Below are positions 53,268 through 64,000 of a DNA stretch of 64,000 bases, piece by piece (positions within the stretch are counted from its first letter, which is position 1; each line of letters opens with the position of its first letter). The notes under the pieces are model-generated. The model saw only the letters and a program-made list of their open reading frames with translations, was not told where the DNA came from and did not search any database. The position numbers and the translations under genes are program-made. The DNA is taken from the NCBI RefSeq assembly GCF_002093625.1, contig NZ_MRWD01000007.1, positions 42,155 through 106,154 of the forward strand, in the 5' to 3' direction. The DNA is from Rouxiella silvae. GTDB lineage: Bacteria; Pseudomonadota; Gammaproteobacteria; Enterobacterales; Enterobacteriaceae.

Positions 53268-53399
53268 CTTCATCAACCAAGAGTCCTGTGCAGTGATGCT
53301 CGGTTCCTCATGTATATGAACAGCGCCACTAATAGCTAACAATTTTCTGAGTAATGGTGAAATGTCGCCAGCCAGTGAGGCAACTCACTGGTTTTTTTA
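53268..53399 (+). ncRNA. sgrS: Small RNA SgrS (no SgrT seen)
   Basis: The 3' end has the SgrS layout: CTGAGTA (53347-53353), the seven bases that pair with the ptsG ribosome-binding region in E. coli, then a short GGTG/CGCC stem, then the terminator CCAGTGAG-GCAA-CTCACTGG with TTTTTTT, the Hfq-binding tail. It lies between divergent sgrR and setA as expected. The 5' end is estimated from a possible -10 (GATAAT, 53262-53267). The RNA would be about 130 nt, shorter than the 227 nt of E. coli. No 40-codon SgrT frame fits; the longest AUG frames have about ten codons. Confidence 0.82.
53372..53398 (+). terminator. SgrS terminator
   Basis: 8-bp perfect stem, GCAA loop, seven T. Confidence 0.92.
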
Positions 53400-53471
53400 T
53401 GCTTGCTATCTTACGCTTGGTGTTGACTGGATGTTATTAGCCTACAGCTTCACTGCTATCAGGGATGGTTT

Positions 53472-54635
53472 ATGTCTCCACGCCGTTTATCACTTATTTT
53501 TGCTACCTTTTTACTGGTCTCCTTCCTGACGGGCATCGCGGGTGCGCTGCAGGCGCCCACTTTAAGCCTGTTCTTAACGAATGAGGTTAAAGTTCGGCCG
53601 CTGTGGGTTGGGCTGTTTTATACCGTTAACGCGTTGGCGGGCATTGTCATCAGCTTTTTATTGGCCAATTATTCCGATAAGCAGGGCGATCGCCGAAAAC
53701 TACTGTTTTTTTGCACCATTATGGCGATTGGTAACGCGCTGGTATTTGCCTACAGTCGCGACTACCTGGTGCTGATAAGCGTAGGTGTACTGCTGGCAGC
53801 TATCGGTAATGCCTCCATGCCACAGTTATTTGCGCTCGCGCGTGAGTATGCAGACCGATCTGCACGCGAAGTCGTTATGTTTAGCTCAATGATGCGAGCA
53901 ACGCTGTCGCTGGCCTGGGTACTGGGTCCGCCTATTTCATTCATGTTGGCCCTGAACTACGGCTTTACGCTGATGTATCTCTGCGCCGCGGGGGTATTCG
54001 TTTTTAGCGCATTGATGGTGTGGTTCTTTCTTCCCTCGGTAGGAAGAGTCGAGCAACCGGTTGATACTGTGGTCGTACACGTCAGCGCGTGGAAAAATAA
54101 AGATGTGCGCTTGCTGTTCTTTGCCTCACTGTTGATGTGGACCTGCAACATTATGTACATCATTGATATGCCTCTGTATATCACCGCAGACATGGGGTTG
54201 CCTGAAGGGTTGGCCGGGCTTTTGATGGGGACAGCAGCAGGGCTTGAGATCCCGGTCATGCTGATTGCCGGCTATCTGGTGAAAAGAACCGGCAAACATC
54301 GCCTTATGCTGTTTGCTTCTGCATTTGGGGTGCTGTTTTATTTGGGGTTAATCCTGTTCCAGTTCAAAGCGGCACTGATGCTTTTACAACTGTTCAACGC
54401 TGTTTTTATCGGTATTATCGCCGGCATCGGTATGCTCTATTTTCAGGATTTGATGCCGGGAAGAGCCGGATCCGCGACCACGCTTTTTACCAACAGCATT
54501 TCAACCGGCGCCATATTGGCGGGTGTATTGCAGGGAACTATCGTCGAAAACTTTGGGCATTATCAGGTTTACTGCGTGGCGCTTGCGCTGGCTATCGTGG
54601 CGCTGTTGCTTATGTGGCGAGTTAAAAATGTCTAA
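53472..54635 (+). CDS. setA: Sugar efflux transporter SetA
   Basis: MFS exporter of the SET family with twelve helices, 387 residues. Conserved blocks are GIAGALQAPTLSLFLTNEV, LAREYADRSAREVVMFSSMMRA, NIMYIIDMPLYIT and the near-identical LMPGRAGSATTLFTNSISTG. In E. coli it exports lactose and glucose analogues and helps relieve sugar-phosphate stress together with SgrS, with which it is cotranscribed in part. ATG at 53472 with CAGGGA ahead. Confidence 0.95.
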   Translation: MSPRRLSLIFATFLLVSFLTGIAGALQAPTLSLFLTNEVKVRPLWVGLFYTVNALAGIVISFLLANYSDKQGDRRKLLFFCTIMAIGNALVFAYSRDYLVLISVGVLLAAIGNASMPQLFALAREYADRSAREVVMFSSMMRATLSLAWVLGPPISFMLALNYGFTLMYLCAAGVFVFSALMVWFFLPSVGRVEQPVDTVVVHVSAWKNKDVRLLFFASLLMWTCNIMYIIDMPLYITADMGLPEGLAGLLMGTAAGLEIPVMLIAGYLVKRTGKHRLMLFASAFGVLFYLGLILFQFKAALMLLQLFNAVFIGIIAGIGMLYFQDLMPGRAGSATTLFTNSISTGAILAGVLQGTIVENFGHYQVYCVALALAIVALLLMWRVKNV

Positions 54636-54685
54636 CCCGCCGGGCGGCGGGGTAGAGTTAATTGCAAATCCTGTTATCCACGGAC

Positions 54686-55288
54686 TTAGCGCATAAACGA
54701 CGGCTGAGTTTTCTCATAGGCCGAAATGCTTTCTTCGTGTTGCAGCGTCAGACCAATACTGTCGAGACCGTTTATCATGCAGTGACGGCGGAAGCTGTCT
54801 ATTTCGAAGGGATAGTGTTTGCCACCGGCGCGTACTTCCTGATTTTCGAGATCCACGTCAAAGTGGATGCCTTCATTTTCCATGGCTAATGTGAACAGCT
54901 CATCGATTTGATCTTCAGTGAGCGTCACTGGCAGCAGTTGGTTGTTAAACGCATTATTATAGAAAATGTCGGCAAAACTTGGCGCAATAACAGCATGAAA
55001 ACCATAGTCAGTTAATGCCCAAGGAGCATGCTCGCGTGACGAACCGCTGCCAAAGTTTTCTCGTGCCAACAGGATGCTCGCACCCTTATATTCAGGTTGA
55101 TTCAGAATAAAATCAGGGTTTGGCGTATAGCCTTGACCTTCGAAATAACGCCAATCATAAAAAAGGAACTGACCAAAGCCAACGCGCGTCACCATTTGCA
55201 GAAACTGCTTTGGCACGATGGCATCGGTATCAACGTTTGCCACGTCTAACGGCACGACTAACCCGGTATGCGTAATGAATTTTGCCAT
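54686..55288 (-). CDS. leuD: 3-isopropylmalate dehydratase, small subunit
   Basis: Swivelling domain of the LeuCD isomerase (aconitase superfamily), which interconverts 2- and 3-isopropylmalate. The 200-residue protein has [20 protein letters not shown] and the [15 protein letters not shown] substrate-binding motif. It starts 10 bp after leuC and is the last gene of leuABCD. Confidence 0.97.
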   Translation of the reverse strand: MAKFITHTGLVVPLDVANVDTDAIVPKQFLQMVTRVGFGQFLFYDWRYFEGQGYTPNPDFILNQPEYKGASILLARENFGSGSSREHAPWALTDYGFHAVIAPSFADIFYNNAFNNQLLPVTLTEDQIDELFTLAMENEGIHFDVDLENQEVRAGGKHYPFEIDSFRRHCMINGLDSIGLTLQHEESISAYEKTQPSFMR

Positions 55289-55298
55289 GGGGGTTTCC

Positions 55299-56698
55299 TT
55301 AGTTCAGTTCGCGGATGTCGGCGAAATGGCCGGTCACAGCAGCCGCCGCTGCCATTGCAGGACTCACCAGATGCGTGCGTCCACCGCGACCCTGACGGCC
55401 TTCAAAATTTCGGTTGCTGGTTGATGCGCAGCGCTCGCCCGGATTCAGGCGGTCATTGTTCATCGCCAGACACATTGAGCATCCCGGCAGACGCCATTCG
55501 AAACCGGCATCGAGAAAAATTTTGTCCAACCCCTCCTGTTCGGCCTGCGCCTTGACCGGACCTGAACCCGGAACCACGATAGCCTGCACGCCGCTGGCCA
55601 CTTTACGGCCTTTAGCCACGGCCGCCGCTGCACGCAGGTCTTCAATACGCGAATTGGTGCATGAGCCAATAAACACTTTGTCGATGGCCACGTCAGTCAG
55701 TTTGATACCAGGCTGCAAGTCCATATAGGCCAAGGCTTTTTGTGCCGAAGCGCGCTCAACCGGATCGCTGAATGACTCAGGGAACGGAATGGTCTGATTA
55801 ACGCCCATCACCTGTCCCGGGTTGGTGCCCCAAGTTACCTGAGGATCAATGTCGGCCACGTCCAAGGTAACAATTTTGTCAAACACCGCGTCAGCATCGC
55901 TTTTCATGGTTTCCCAATAGGCGACGGCGTCGTCCCATTCCTGGCCTTTAGGGGCAAACTGACGGCCCTTGAGATAGGCATAGGTCGTTTCATCGGAGGC
56001 AACCAAGCCTGCCTTGGCACCCAGCTCAATGGACATATTGCACAGGGTCATACGACCTTCCATGCTCAATGCTTGCACCGCGGGTCCACAGTATTCGACC
56101 ACGTGGCCCGTGCCGCCCGCGGTGCCCGTTTGACCGATCACCGCCAGCACGATATCTTTGGCCGTAATGCCAAATGGCGCATCGCCGACAATTTCGATTT
56201 TCATCGTTTTGGCGCGGCCCTGTTTCAAGGTTTGCGTCGCCAACACGTGTTCGACTTCGGAGGTGCCGATACCAAACGCCAATGCGCCAAACGCGCCGTG
56301 GGTTGAGGTATGAGAATCGCCGCAGACCAGCGTCATGCCCGGTAACGTCAATCCCTGTTCAGGCCCCATGACGTGAACGATACCCTGAAAAGGGTGCTTC
56401 AGGTCGTATAACTCAATGCCAAATTCGGCGCAGTTCTTGATGAGTTCCTGCATCTGAATTCGCGCCATCTCGCCGCTGGCATTAATGTCTTTGGTCTGAG
56501 TTGAAACGTTATGATCCATGGTGCCAAAGGTTTTACCTGGCTGGCGCACGCCGCGATTCATCGCTCTCAGGCCATCAAAGGCCTGTGGAGTCGTGACTTC
56601 GTGAATCATATGGCGATCGATGTACAGCAGCGGGGTCTCGTTTTCAGCTTCGAACACCACGTGCGCATCGAATAATTTTTGATATAACGTTCTGGACA

Positions 56699-56699
<1 letters not shown>
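55299..56699 (-). CDS. leuC: 3-isopropylmalate dehydratase, large subunit
   Basis: The catalytic 466-residue subunit carries a 4Fe-4S cluster held by Cys in [11 protein letters not shown] (about 347) and in [13 protein letters not shown] (two Cys, about 407/410). [20 protein letters not shown] is the aconitase signature. Its ATG overlaps the leuB stop by one base (TAATG). Confidence 0.97.
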
Positions 56700-59406
<2,707 letters not shown>

Positions 59407-59447
59407 TTTTATGTCCCTTGTCTTGTTGACTTTCGCGCTGTGCGGAT

Positions 59448-59478
59448 AAAAAAAAACCCGCGCATTTGCGCGGGTTTG
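59448..59478 (-). terminator. leu operon attenuator
   Basis: On the minus strand AAACCCGCGC-AAAT-GCGCGGGTTT followed by a run of nine T, between leuL and leuA. It is the terminator arm of the leucine attenuation system. Confidence 0.93.
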
Positions 59479-59497
59479 CTGACTGTGGAGGCTGGAA

Positions 59498-59581
59498 TCA
59501 GTTCTGATTTTCACCCACTGGCATACCGCGCAATTTTTCTGCGTTGAGTAGTAGGCCTAGTAGACGGGTGAATTTAAACAT
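59498..59581 (-). CDS. leuL: leu operon leader peptide
   Basis: A 27-codon frame begins ATG at 59581 and ends TGA at 59498, 20 bp before the attenuator stem. The peptide starts [19 protein letters not shown]. Residues 7-8 and 10-12 are Leu, with codons CTA CTA (GGC) CTA CTA CTC, four of them the rare CTA. Ribosome stalling here at low leucyl-tRNA would prevent the terminator. The E. coli leader has four adjacent Leu; here a Gly splits the run. Confidence 0.9.
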   Translation of the reverse strand: MFKFTRLLGLLLNAEKLRGMPVGENQN

Positions 59582-59630
59582 GTGTATTTCAGCTTCTCGT
59601 AATTGGGTGGCGTTGTGCCTGTGCCTTAAA

Positions 59631-59659
59631 TTGATACGTGAATGCGTTGTTGATGTCAA
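59631..59659 (-). promoter_or_regulatory. leu operon promoter
   Basis: TTGACA (59659-59654), 17 bp, TATCAA (59636-59631) on the minus strand. Predicted start near 59624, about 43 bases before leuL. Confidence 0.85.
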
Positions 59660-59989
59660 CTTAAGAATGCTGCGAGGCTAAACATGGGGATGACAATAGT
59701 CTAGGGTTGGTGCGGTATAAAGTTCTGCATTTCATTAAAAGGTTAGTGTAATGGTTTGTCGAGAGAGTTCTTAGCATTAGGAGGAGATGAATTATCAGGT
59801 TTTACTCAGATTTGATGCGTTTTTTAAGCCGATTATCATGAATTACTCACAGGGCAGACCTGTCTTTTAGGTTAGCTTAATTACAGGGTATTCGATGCTA
59901 TAGATAAGCTGTTTAATATCACCTATTAGTATGAATGGCATTTACCTCGTTGGTTCAAATGAACTTATCTTTCTAATTTGGGAGGCGTA
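59660..59989. other. leuL-leuO divergent spacer
   Basis: 330 bp, AT-rich, holding the leuO promoter region, which in E. coli is silenced by H-NS and activated by LeuO/BglJ. I see no gene and no assignable operator here. Confidence 0.5.
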
Positions 59990-60964
59990 ATGACGGACAT
60001 TATTCTAGATAAAGCTCAGGATGAGAAAATCTCCAAAAATAAGATTCCGACCAGTCATGAGGATAATCATTTACGCCGTGCAGATTTAAATTTATTGACG
60101 GTATTTGATGCGGTAATGCAGTTGCAAAATATCACGCGTGCAGCACGCATGTTGGGCATGTCTCAACCCGCGGTAAGCAATGCGGTGTCGCGTTTAAAAA
60201 ATATGTTCAGCGATGAGCTGTTCGTGCGGTCCGGTCGAGGAATTGAACCTACCGCAAGAGCACATCAGCTTTATGGTCCCATCAGGCAGGCGCTGCAGCT
60301 GGTAACTAACGAGTTGCCGGGATTGGGATTTGACCCGCAAACGAGCAGAAGGCAGTTTTCGATAACTATCAGCAGCCCGTTGGATCTGCTGCTTGCTCCT
60401 AAAATCCTAAACGTGTTAAGTCAGGCATCGAGCGGCGTCACGCTGAATATCGAATCACTGGTCAATGAAAATATCGAGAATCAACTTCGCTATCAGGAGT
60501 TGGAATTCGCTATTGATTATCGCTGTATCGACCGTTCAGATTTTTATAATCAGCTGCTTTTCGAAGATGAGCTGGTGATTATCTCTTCAAATAATCATCC
60601 CCGCATCGATCAGCAAGAGAGTCAGCGCTATTTTTTTACTGAGAAGCATGCGGTTGTGAGGCTGAGTGGGCACTCTTCTTTTAGTTTCCCTTATTATAAT
60701 ACGGCGGAAACCCAGGAAAAAGTGTGTTATCAGGGGGCTAGCCTGATTAGCGTAATGGAAATCGTGTCACGCACAGAAATGGTGGCATTGGTTCCTAAAT
60801 GGCTAGCATTATTAAGTTCTGAAAGATTGAATCTTAGAATTGACAGCCTAAGTTGGTTAGATAATAAGTTAAACAGTTATTTGTCGTGGCATGAGTCAGC
60901 CAGTAAAGATAAAGGAAACTTGTGGATGAAAGAGCTGCTTACCCAGTGTGTAAGTATGCCTTAA
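59990..60964 (+). CDS. leuO: LysR-type regulator LeuO
   Basis: Global LysR-family regulator that antagonises H-NS silencing. The 324-residue protein (E. coli 314) has the winged-helix domain about 33-95 with ADLNLLTVFDAVMQLQNITR and AARMLGMSQPAVSNAVSRLK, then a substrate-binding-like effector domain ending in YLSWHESASKDKGNLWMKE, a LeuO hallmark. ATG at 59990 follows GGAGG. The N-terminal 30 residues are divergent and highly charged. Confidence 0.95.
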   Translation: MTDIILDKAQDEKISKNKIPTSHEDNHLRRADLNLLTVFDAVMQLQNITRAARMLGMSQPAVSNAVSRLKNMFSDELFVRSGRGIEPTARAHQLYGPIRQALQLVTNELPGLGFDPQTSRRQFSITISSPLDLLLAPKILNVLSQASSGVTLNIESLVNENIENQLRYQELEFAIDYRCIDRSDFYNQLLFEDELVIISSNNHPRIDQQESQRYFFTEKHAVVRLSGHSSFSFPYYNTAETQEKVCYQGASLISVMEIVSRTEMVALVPKWLALLSSERLNLRIDSLSWLDNKLNSYLSWHESASKDKGNLWMKELLTQCVSMP

Positions 60965-61538
60965 AGTATTTTCAGCGATTAATAGCAACTTCTTCAGGTT
61001 ATCTGGTTTTTTATACTGCCCTTAGCGGTTGACTATTTTATCCGTGATTTTGCCTTGGCAACGTTCGACCAATCTAAAATGGGCTCACTTCTCTCATCGC
61101 GGCAATGAGAGGTGAGTTCGTCTGTATGCGCCAACACTTCAGTGTTTTACTGAGAAATCAACAAGACCTGCCCATGCAAAGTGTTTTAACGTGATGTAAA
61201 TCACATTATTCGTTTTTCCCAACTGTGTCATATACGGCCATAATTTAATTCTGTAATTCAATCCCCCTTCGTTATATACCTTAATTGTCAGGCCCATTAA
61301 GTGGTTTTTTATGCCGAGATGTCTGCAATTGACAGCAACCACGCGTCACCTTCCTATGTTTGAGATCTTTTGTCATTTGCCTGCCCCCTATTCTGACGTT
61401 AAGGTAATCAGTTATATCGCAGAACATTAAAGAACAGTACAGAAGGGTGCCAAGCCCTCTTACCCCGGATTAGGGAAAGATTTCCGACATCCAATTGAAA
61501 CGAGTCGTCACAAAGAACACAAGCCTGGAGGCAAACCC
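60965..61538. other. leuO-ilvI regulatory spacer
   Basis: 574 bp. In E. coli the equivalent stretch carries several Lrp sites and the ilvIH promoter far upstream of the gene. The AT-rich centre fits this, but I cannot assign Lrp sites by eye. It includes a CRP/FNR-like palindrome at 61189-61206. No gene is supported: the minus-strand frame at 61139-61342 lacks RBS and family features. Confidence 0.6.
61189..61206. promoter_or_regulatory. CRP/FNR-like palindrome upstream of ilvIH
   Basis: ACGTGATGTAAATCACAT: the halves GTGA and TCACA with a 6-bp spacer match the CRP consensus TGTGAN6TCACA at nine of ten positions. It lies about 335 bp before ilvI. Confidence 0.55.
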
Positions 61539-63257
61539 ATGGAGATGTTGTCAGGAGCCGAGATGGTCGTCCGGTCGTTAATCGATCAGGGCGTAAAACA
61601 TGTATTCGGTTATCCCGGCGGAGCGGTGTTGGATATCTATGATGCCCTGCACACGGTCGGCGGGATTGATCATGTGCTAGTCAGACATGAGCAGGGCGCA
61701 GTGCATATGGCCGATGGCTATGCGCGTGCGACGGGAGAAGTCGGCGTGGTGTTGGTGACCTCAGGTCCGGGTGCAACCAACGCTATCACCGGTATTGCTA
61801 CGGCGTACATGGATTCCATTCCCTTGGTGGTGCTATCTGGTCAGGTTCACAGCTCGCTGATTGGTTACGATGCCTTCCAGGAATGTGACATGGTCGGGAT
61901 TTCCCGTCCGATTGTTAAACACAGCTTCTTGGTGAAGCGTGCTGAAGATATTCCAACCGTTTTGAAGAAAGCCTTCTTTCTGGCTTCAACCGGTAGACCG
62001 GGGCCGGTGGTTATCGACCTGCCTAAAGACGTGGTCAATCCTCAGATAAAACTGCCTTATGCTTATCCTGAGCAGGTTTCGATGCGCTCCTATAACCCGA
62101 CGGTGCAGGGGCATCGCGGGCAGATTAAACGCGCGCTGCAAACGCTAATGGCGGCTAAAAAGCCGGTTTTATACGTGGGTGGCGGGGCGGTAAATTCTGA
62201 ATGCAGCGACGAACTCATTAAACTGGCTGAGAAGTTAAACCTTCCAGTGACCTCAACGCTGATGGGGCTGGGCGCATTCCCCGGCACGCATCGTCAGAGC
62301 GTGGGCATGCTCGGCATGCACGGCACTTACGAAGCTAACATGACGATGCACAATGCCGACCTGATTTTCGGCGTGGGCGTACGTTTTGACGACCGTACTA
62401 CCAACAATCTGGAAAAATACTGCCCTAACGCGACCATCATGCACATTGATATCGACCCAACGTCAATTTCTAAGACGGTCAATGCCGATATTCCAATCGT
62501 TGGCGATGCCAAACAGACGCTGGAGCAAATGCTTGAGCTGCTGGAAAGCGCCGAAGACAAGCAGGAGTTTGATGCGCTGCGTGACTGGTGGCAGAGCATT
62601 GAGCAGTGGCGAGCGAAAAACTGCCTCGGTTATGACAAAAATACTGGCACCATCAAACCGCAGGCGGTAATCGAAACGCTGCACCGTTTGACCAAGGGCG
62701 AGGCGTATGTCACCTCCGACGTGGGCCAGCATCAGATGTTTGCCGCACTGTATTATCAGTTCGACAAACCGCGCCGCTGGATCAACTCCGGTGGTTTGGG
62801 CACCATGGGCTTTGGTTTGCCCGCCGCTTTGGGTGTTAAACTGGCCCTGCCTGATGAAACGGTAGTTTGCGTTACCGGCGATGGCAGCATTCAGATGAAC
62901 ATTCAGGAGCTCTCCACTGCTTTGCAGTACGATTTGCCGGTAGTTGTTGTAAACCTGAACAACGGTTATCTGGGCATGGTTAAGCAGTGGCAGGACATGA
63001 TCTATTCCGGCCGTCATTCGCAGTCCTACATGCAGTCGCTGCCTGACTTCGTGAAACTGGCTGAGGCCTACGGACACGTCGGGATCGCCATTCGCCATCC
63101 TGATGAGCTGGAGAGCAAGCTGGCTGAAGCGCTGGCACAGAAAAATCGTCTGGTATTTGTCGATATCAGCGTAGATGAAACCGAACACGTTTACCCAATG
63201 TTAATCCGTGGCGGTGGAATGGACGAAATGTGGTTAAGCAAAACGGAGAGGACCTAA
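61539..63257 (+). CDS. ilvI: Acetolactate synthase III, catalytic subunit
   Basis: ThDP-dependent synthase of acetolactate/acetohydroxybutyrate, the first common step for valine, isoleucine and leucine. The 572-residue protein (E. coli 574) has the catalytic Glu in [19 protein letters not shown], an FAD-binding central domain, and the ThDP motif [15 protein letters not shown]...[11 protein letters not shown] at 61539 follows CTGGAGG. ilvH starts 2 bp after its stop. Confidence 0.97.
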   Translation: MEMLSGAEMVVRSLIDQGVKHVFGYPGGAVLDIYDALHTVGGIDHVLVRHEQGAVHMADGYARATGEVGVVLVTSGPGATNAITGIATAYMDSIPLVVLSGQVHSSLIGYDAFQECDMVGISRPIVKHSFLVKRAEDIPTVLKKAFFLASTGRPGPVVIDLPKDVVNPQIKLPYAYPEQVSMRSYNPTVQGHRGQIKRALQTLMAAKKPVLYVGGGAVNSECSDELIKLAEKLNLPVTSTLMGLGAFPGTHRQSVGMLGMHGTYEANMTMHNADLIFGVGVRFDDRTTNNLEKYCPNATIMHIDIDPTSISKTVNADIPIVGDAKQTLEQMLELLESAEDKQEFDALRDWWQSIEQWRAKNCLGYDKNTGTIKPQAVIETLHRLTKGEAYVTSDVGQHQMFAALYYQFDKPRRWINSGGLGTMGFGLPAALGVKLALPDETVVCVTGDGSIQMNIQELSTALQYDLPVVVVNLNNGYLGMVKQWQDMIYSGRHSQSYMQSLPDFVKLAEAYGHVGIAIRHPDELESKLAEALAQKNRLVFVDISVDETEHVYPMLIRGGGMDEMWLSKTERT

Positions 63258-63259
63258 TC

Positions 63260-63751
63260 ATGCGCCGGATTTTATCTGTACTGTTAGAAAATGAATCAGG
63301 CGCACTGTCTCGCGTTGTCGGGCTTTTTTCGCAGCGTGGTTACAACATTGAAAGCCTGACCGTTGCCCCAACGGACGATCCCACTTTGTCTCGCATGACT
63401 ATTCAGACGGTCGGTGATGCCAAGGTGCTGGAGCAAATCGAGAAGCAGCTGCACAAGCTGGTTGACGTGTTACGGGTGAACGAGTTGGTTCAGGGTGCAC
63501 ACGTTGAGCGCGAGATAATGCTGGTTAAACTTCAGGCCTCAGGCTACGGCCGTGAAGAAATCAAACGCTCGACAGAAATCTTCCGTGGGCAGATTGTTGA
63601 CGTGACTGCTACGCTTTACACGGTTCAGCTTGCAGGCACCAGCGACAAACTTGACGCCTTCCTCAATACGGTTCGCGACGTGGCCGAAATTGTGGAAGTG
63701 GCACGTTCGGGCGTGGTTGGCGTATCTCGCGGTGACAAAGTGATGCGTTAA
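63260..63751 (+). CDS. ilvH: Acetolactate synthase III, regulatory subunit
   Basis: The 163-residue subunit, the same length as in E. coli, gives valine feedback control. It has an N-terminal ACT domain ([23 protein letters not shown], about 1-80) with [15 protein letters not shown], and a C-terminal ferredoxin-like domain. GAGAGG precedes the ATG at 63260, overlapping the ilvI end. Confidence 0.97.
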   Translation: MRRILSVLLENESGALSRVVGLFSQRGYNIESLTVAPTDDPTLSRMTIQTVGDAKVLEQIEKQLHKLVDVLRVNELVQGAHVEREIMLVKLQASGYGREEIKRSTEIFRGQIVDVTATLYTVQLAGTSDKLDAFLNTVRDVAEIVEVARSGVVGVSRGDKVMR

Positions 63752-63803
63752 GGCCGATTAGCCGCTTTTTTATGCGGCAAATTTTTGTCGCCTAACCCTC
63801 TTT

Positions 63804-63832
63804 CAAAAGCTCAACTTCGGTTGGGCTTTTTT
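63804..63832 (+). terminator. Terminator of ilvIH
   Basis: AAAGCTCAAC-TTCG-GTTGGGCTTTTTT, about 55 bp after ilvH. A weaker GCCGC/GCGGC hairpin with T run precedes it near 63760-63787. Confidence 0.92.
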
Positions 63833-63947
63833 AATGCCTGAAGCTACATTTTTTCTACTGGCTAAGGACTTATGGTAAAACACCTTGCCGAGTAGGGTCT
63901 TCTCAGGTTAGATATTGAGAGTATTTACTTCAATTAAGGGGTTCTTG

Positions 63948-64000
63948 GTGAAACTGGATGAAATCGCGAGGTTAGCGGGTGTTTCGCGTACCACTGCCAG
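63948..64000 (+). CDS. cra: Catabolite repressor/activator Cra (5' end only)
   Basis: The first 17 codons, starting GTG as in E. coli, read KLDEIARLAGVSRTTA after the initiator: the LacI-type helix-turn-helix of Cra (FruR), the fructose-phosphate-sensing regulator of carbon flow. AAGGGG lies upstream. The rest is beyond the window. Confidence 0.93.
   Translation, partial: MKLDEIARLAGVSRTTA

Noticed and set aside
54637..54653. CCCGCC/GGCGGG palindrome after setA as a terminator
   Set aside because: Six-base stem without a T run; too weak to call.
61139..61342. 67-codon minus-strand frame between leuO and ilvI
   Set aside because: Lies in regulatory DNA, no SD, no family match.

Overview
The window is chromosomal DNA of a Gram-negative enterobacterium. 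Almost every gene matches, in order and orientation, the region between thrC and cra (fruR) of Escherichia coli. The proteins are clearly Enterobacterales, but the content fits a member of the Yersiniaceae/Rahnella-Rouxiella-Serratia side of the order better than Escherichia. The carnitine (cai/fix), ara, rihC and nhaR genes found in E. coli are missing, and a few lineage-specific genes sit in their place. The species cannot be fixed from the sequence alone. I saw no IS element, prophage, CRISPR array, tRNA or rRNA.

Layout. 1-3.2 kb: end of thrC, yaaA, an AlsT/YaaJ-type amino acid:cation symporter. 3.3-7.2 kb: talB, mog, an extra MHS-type MFS transporter, satP. 7.3-12.1 kb: heat-shock operon dnaK-dnaJ with sigma-32 promoters, then nhaA without nhaR. 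12.1-18.7 kb: rpsT divergent from the ribF-ileS-lspA-fkpB-ispH cluster. 18.8-21.0 kb: an SMP-30/gluconolactonase-family gene and a porin (lineage-specific). 21.6-27.3 kb: dapB, then carAB with its PurR and ArgR operator region. 27.5-31.8 kb: kefF-kefC, an AT-rich gene for a secreted repeat protein, a LysE-family exporter. 32.2-41.4 kb: folA, then the minus-strand chain lptD-surA-pdxA-rsmA-apaG-apaH, djlA and rluA. 41.4-48.0 kb: rapA, polB, yabI. 48.0-54.6 kb: thiBPQ behind a TPP riboswitch, sgrR, the SgrS small RNA, setA. 54.7-64.0 kb: leuDCBA behind a leuL attenuator, leuO, ilvIH and the first codons of cra.

Functional themes are core metabolism and maintenance: threonine, leucine, valine/isoleucine, lysine, pyrimidine/arginine, thiamine, pyridoxal, folate and FAD biosynthesis; envelope assembly (LptD, SurA, LspA); chaperones; ribosome biogenesis; ion homeostasis. 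Regulation readable in the DNA includes tandem sigma-32-like promoters (dnaK), a PUR box and paired ARG boxes (carAB), a TPP riboswitch (thiB), leader-peptide attenuation (leu) and a glucose-phosphate-stress sRNA (SgrS).

The most unusual parts are the AT-rich secreted two-repeat protein with a possible carbohydrate-binding tail, the porin/SMP-30 pair, SgrS apparently without SgrT, loss of nhaR beside an intact nhaA, the conserved-position hairpin between dnaK and dnaJ, and paired C-rich hairpins at two convergent gene ends. I did not find a clearly new multi-gene defence or secretion system.
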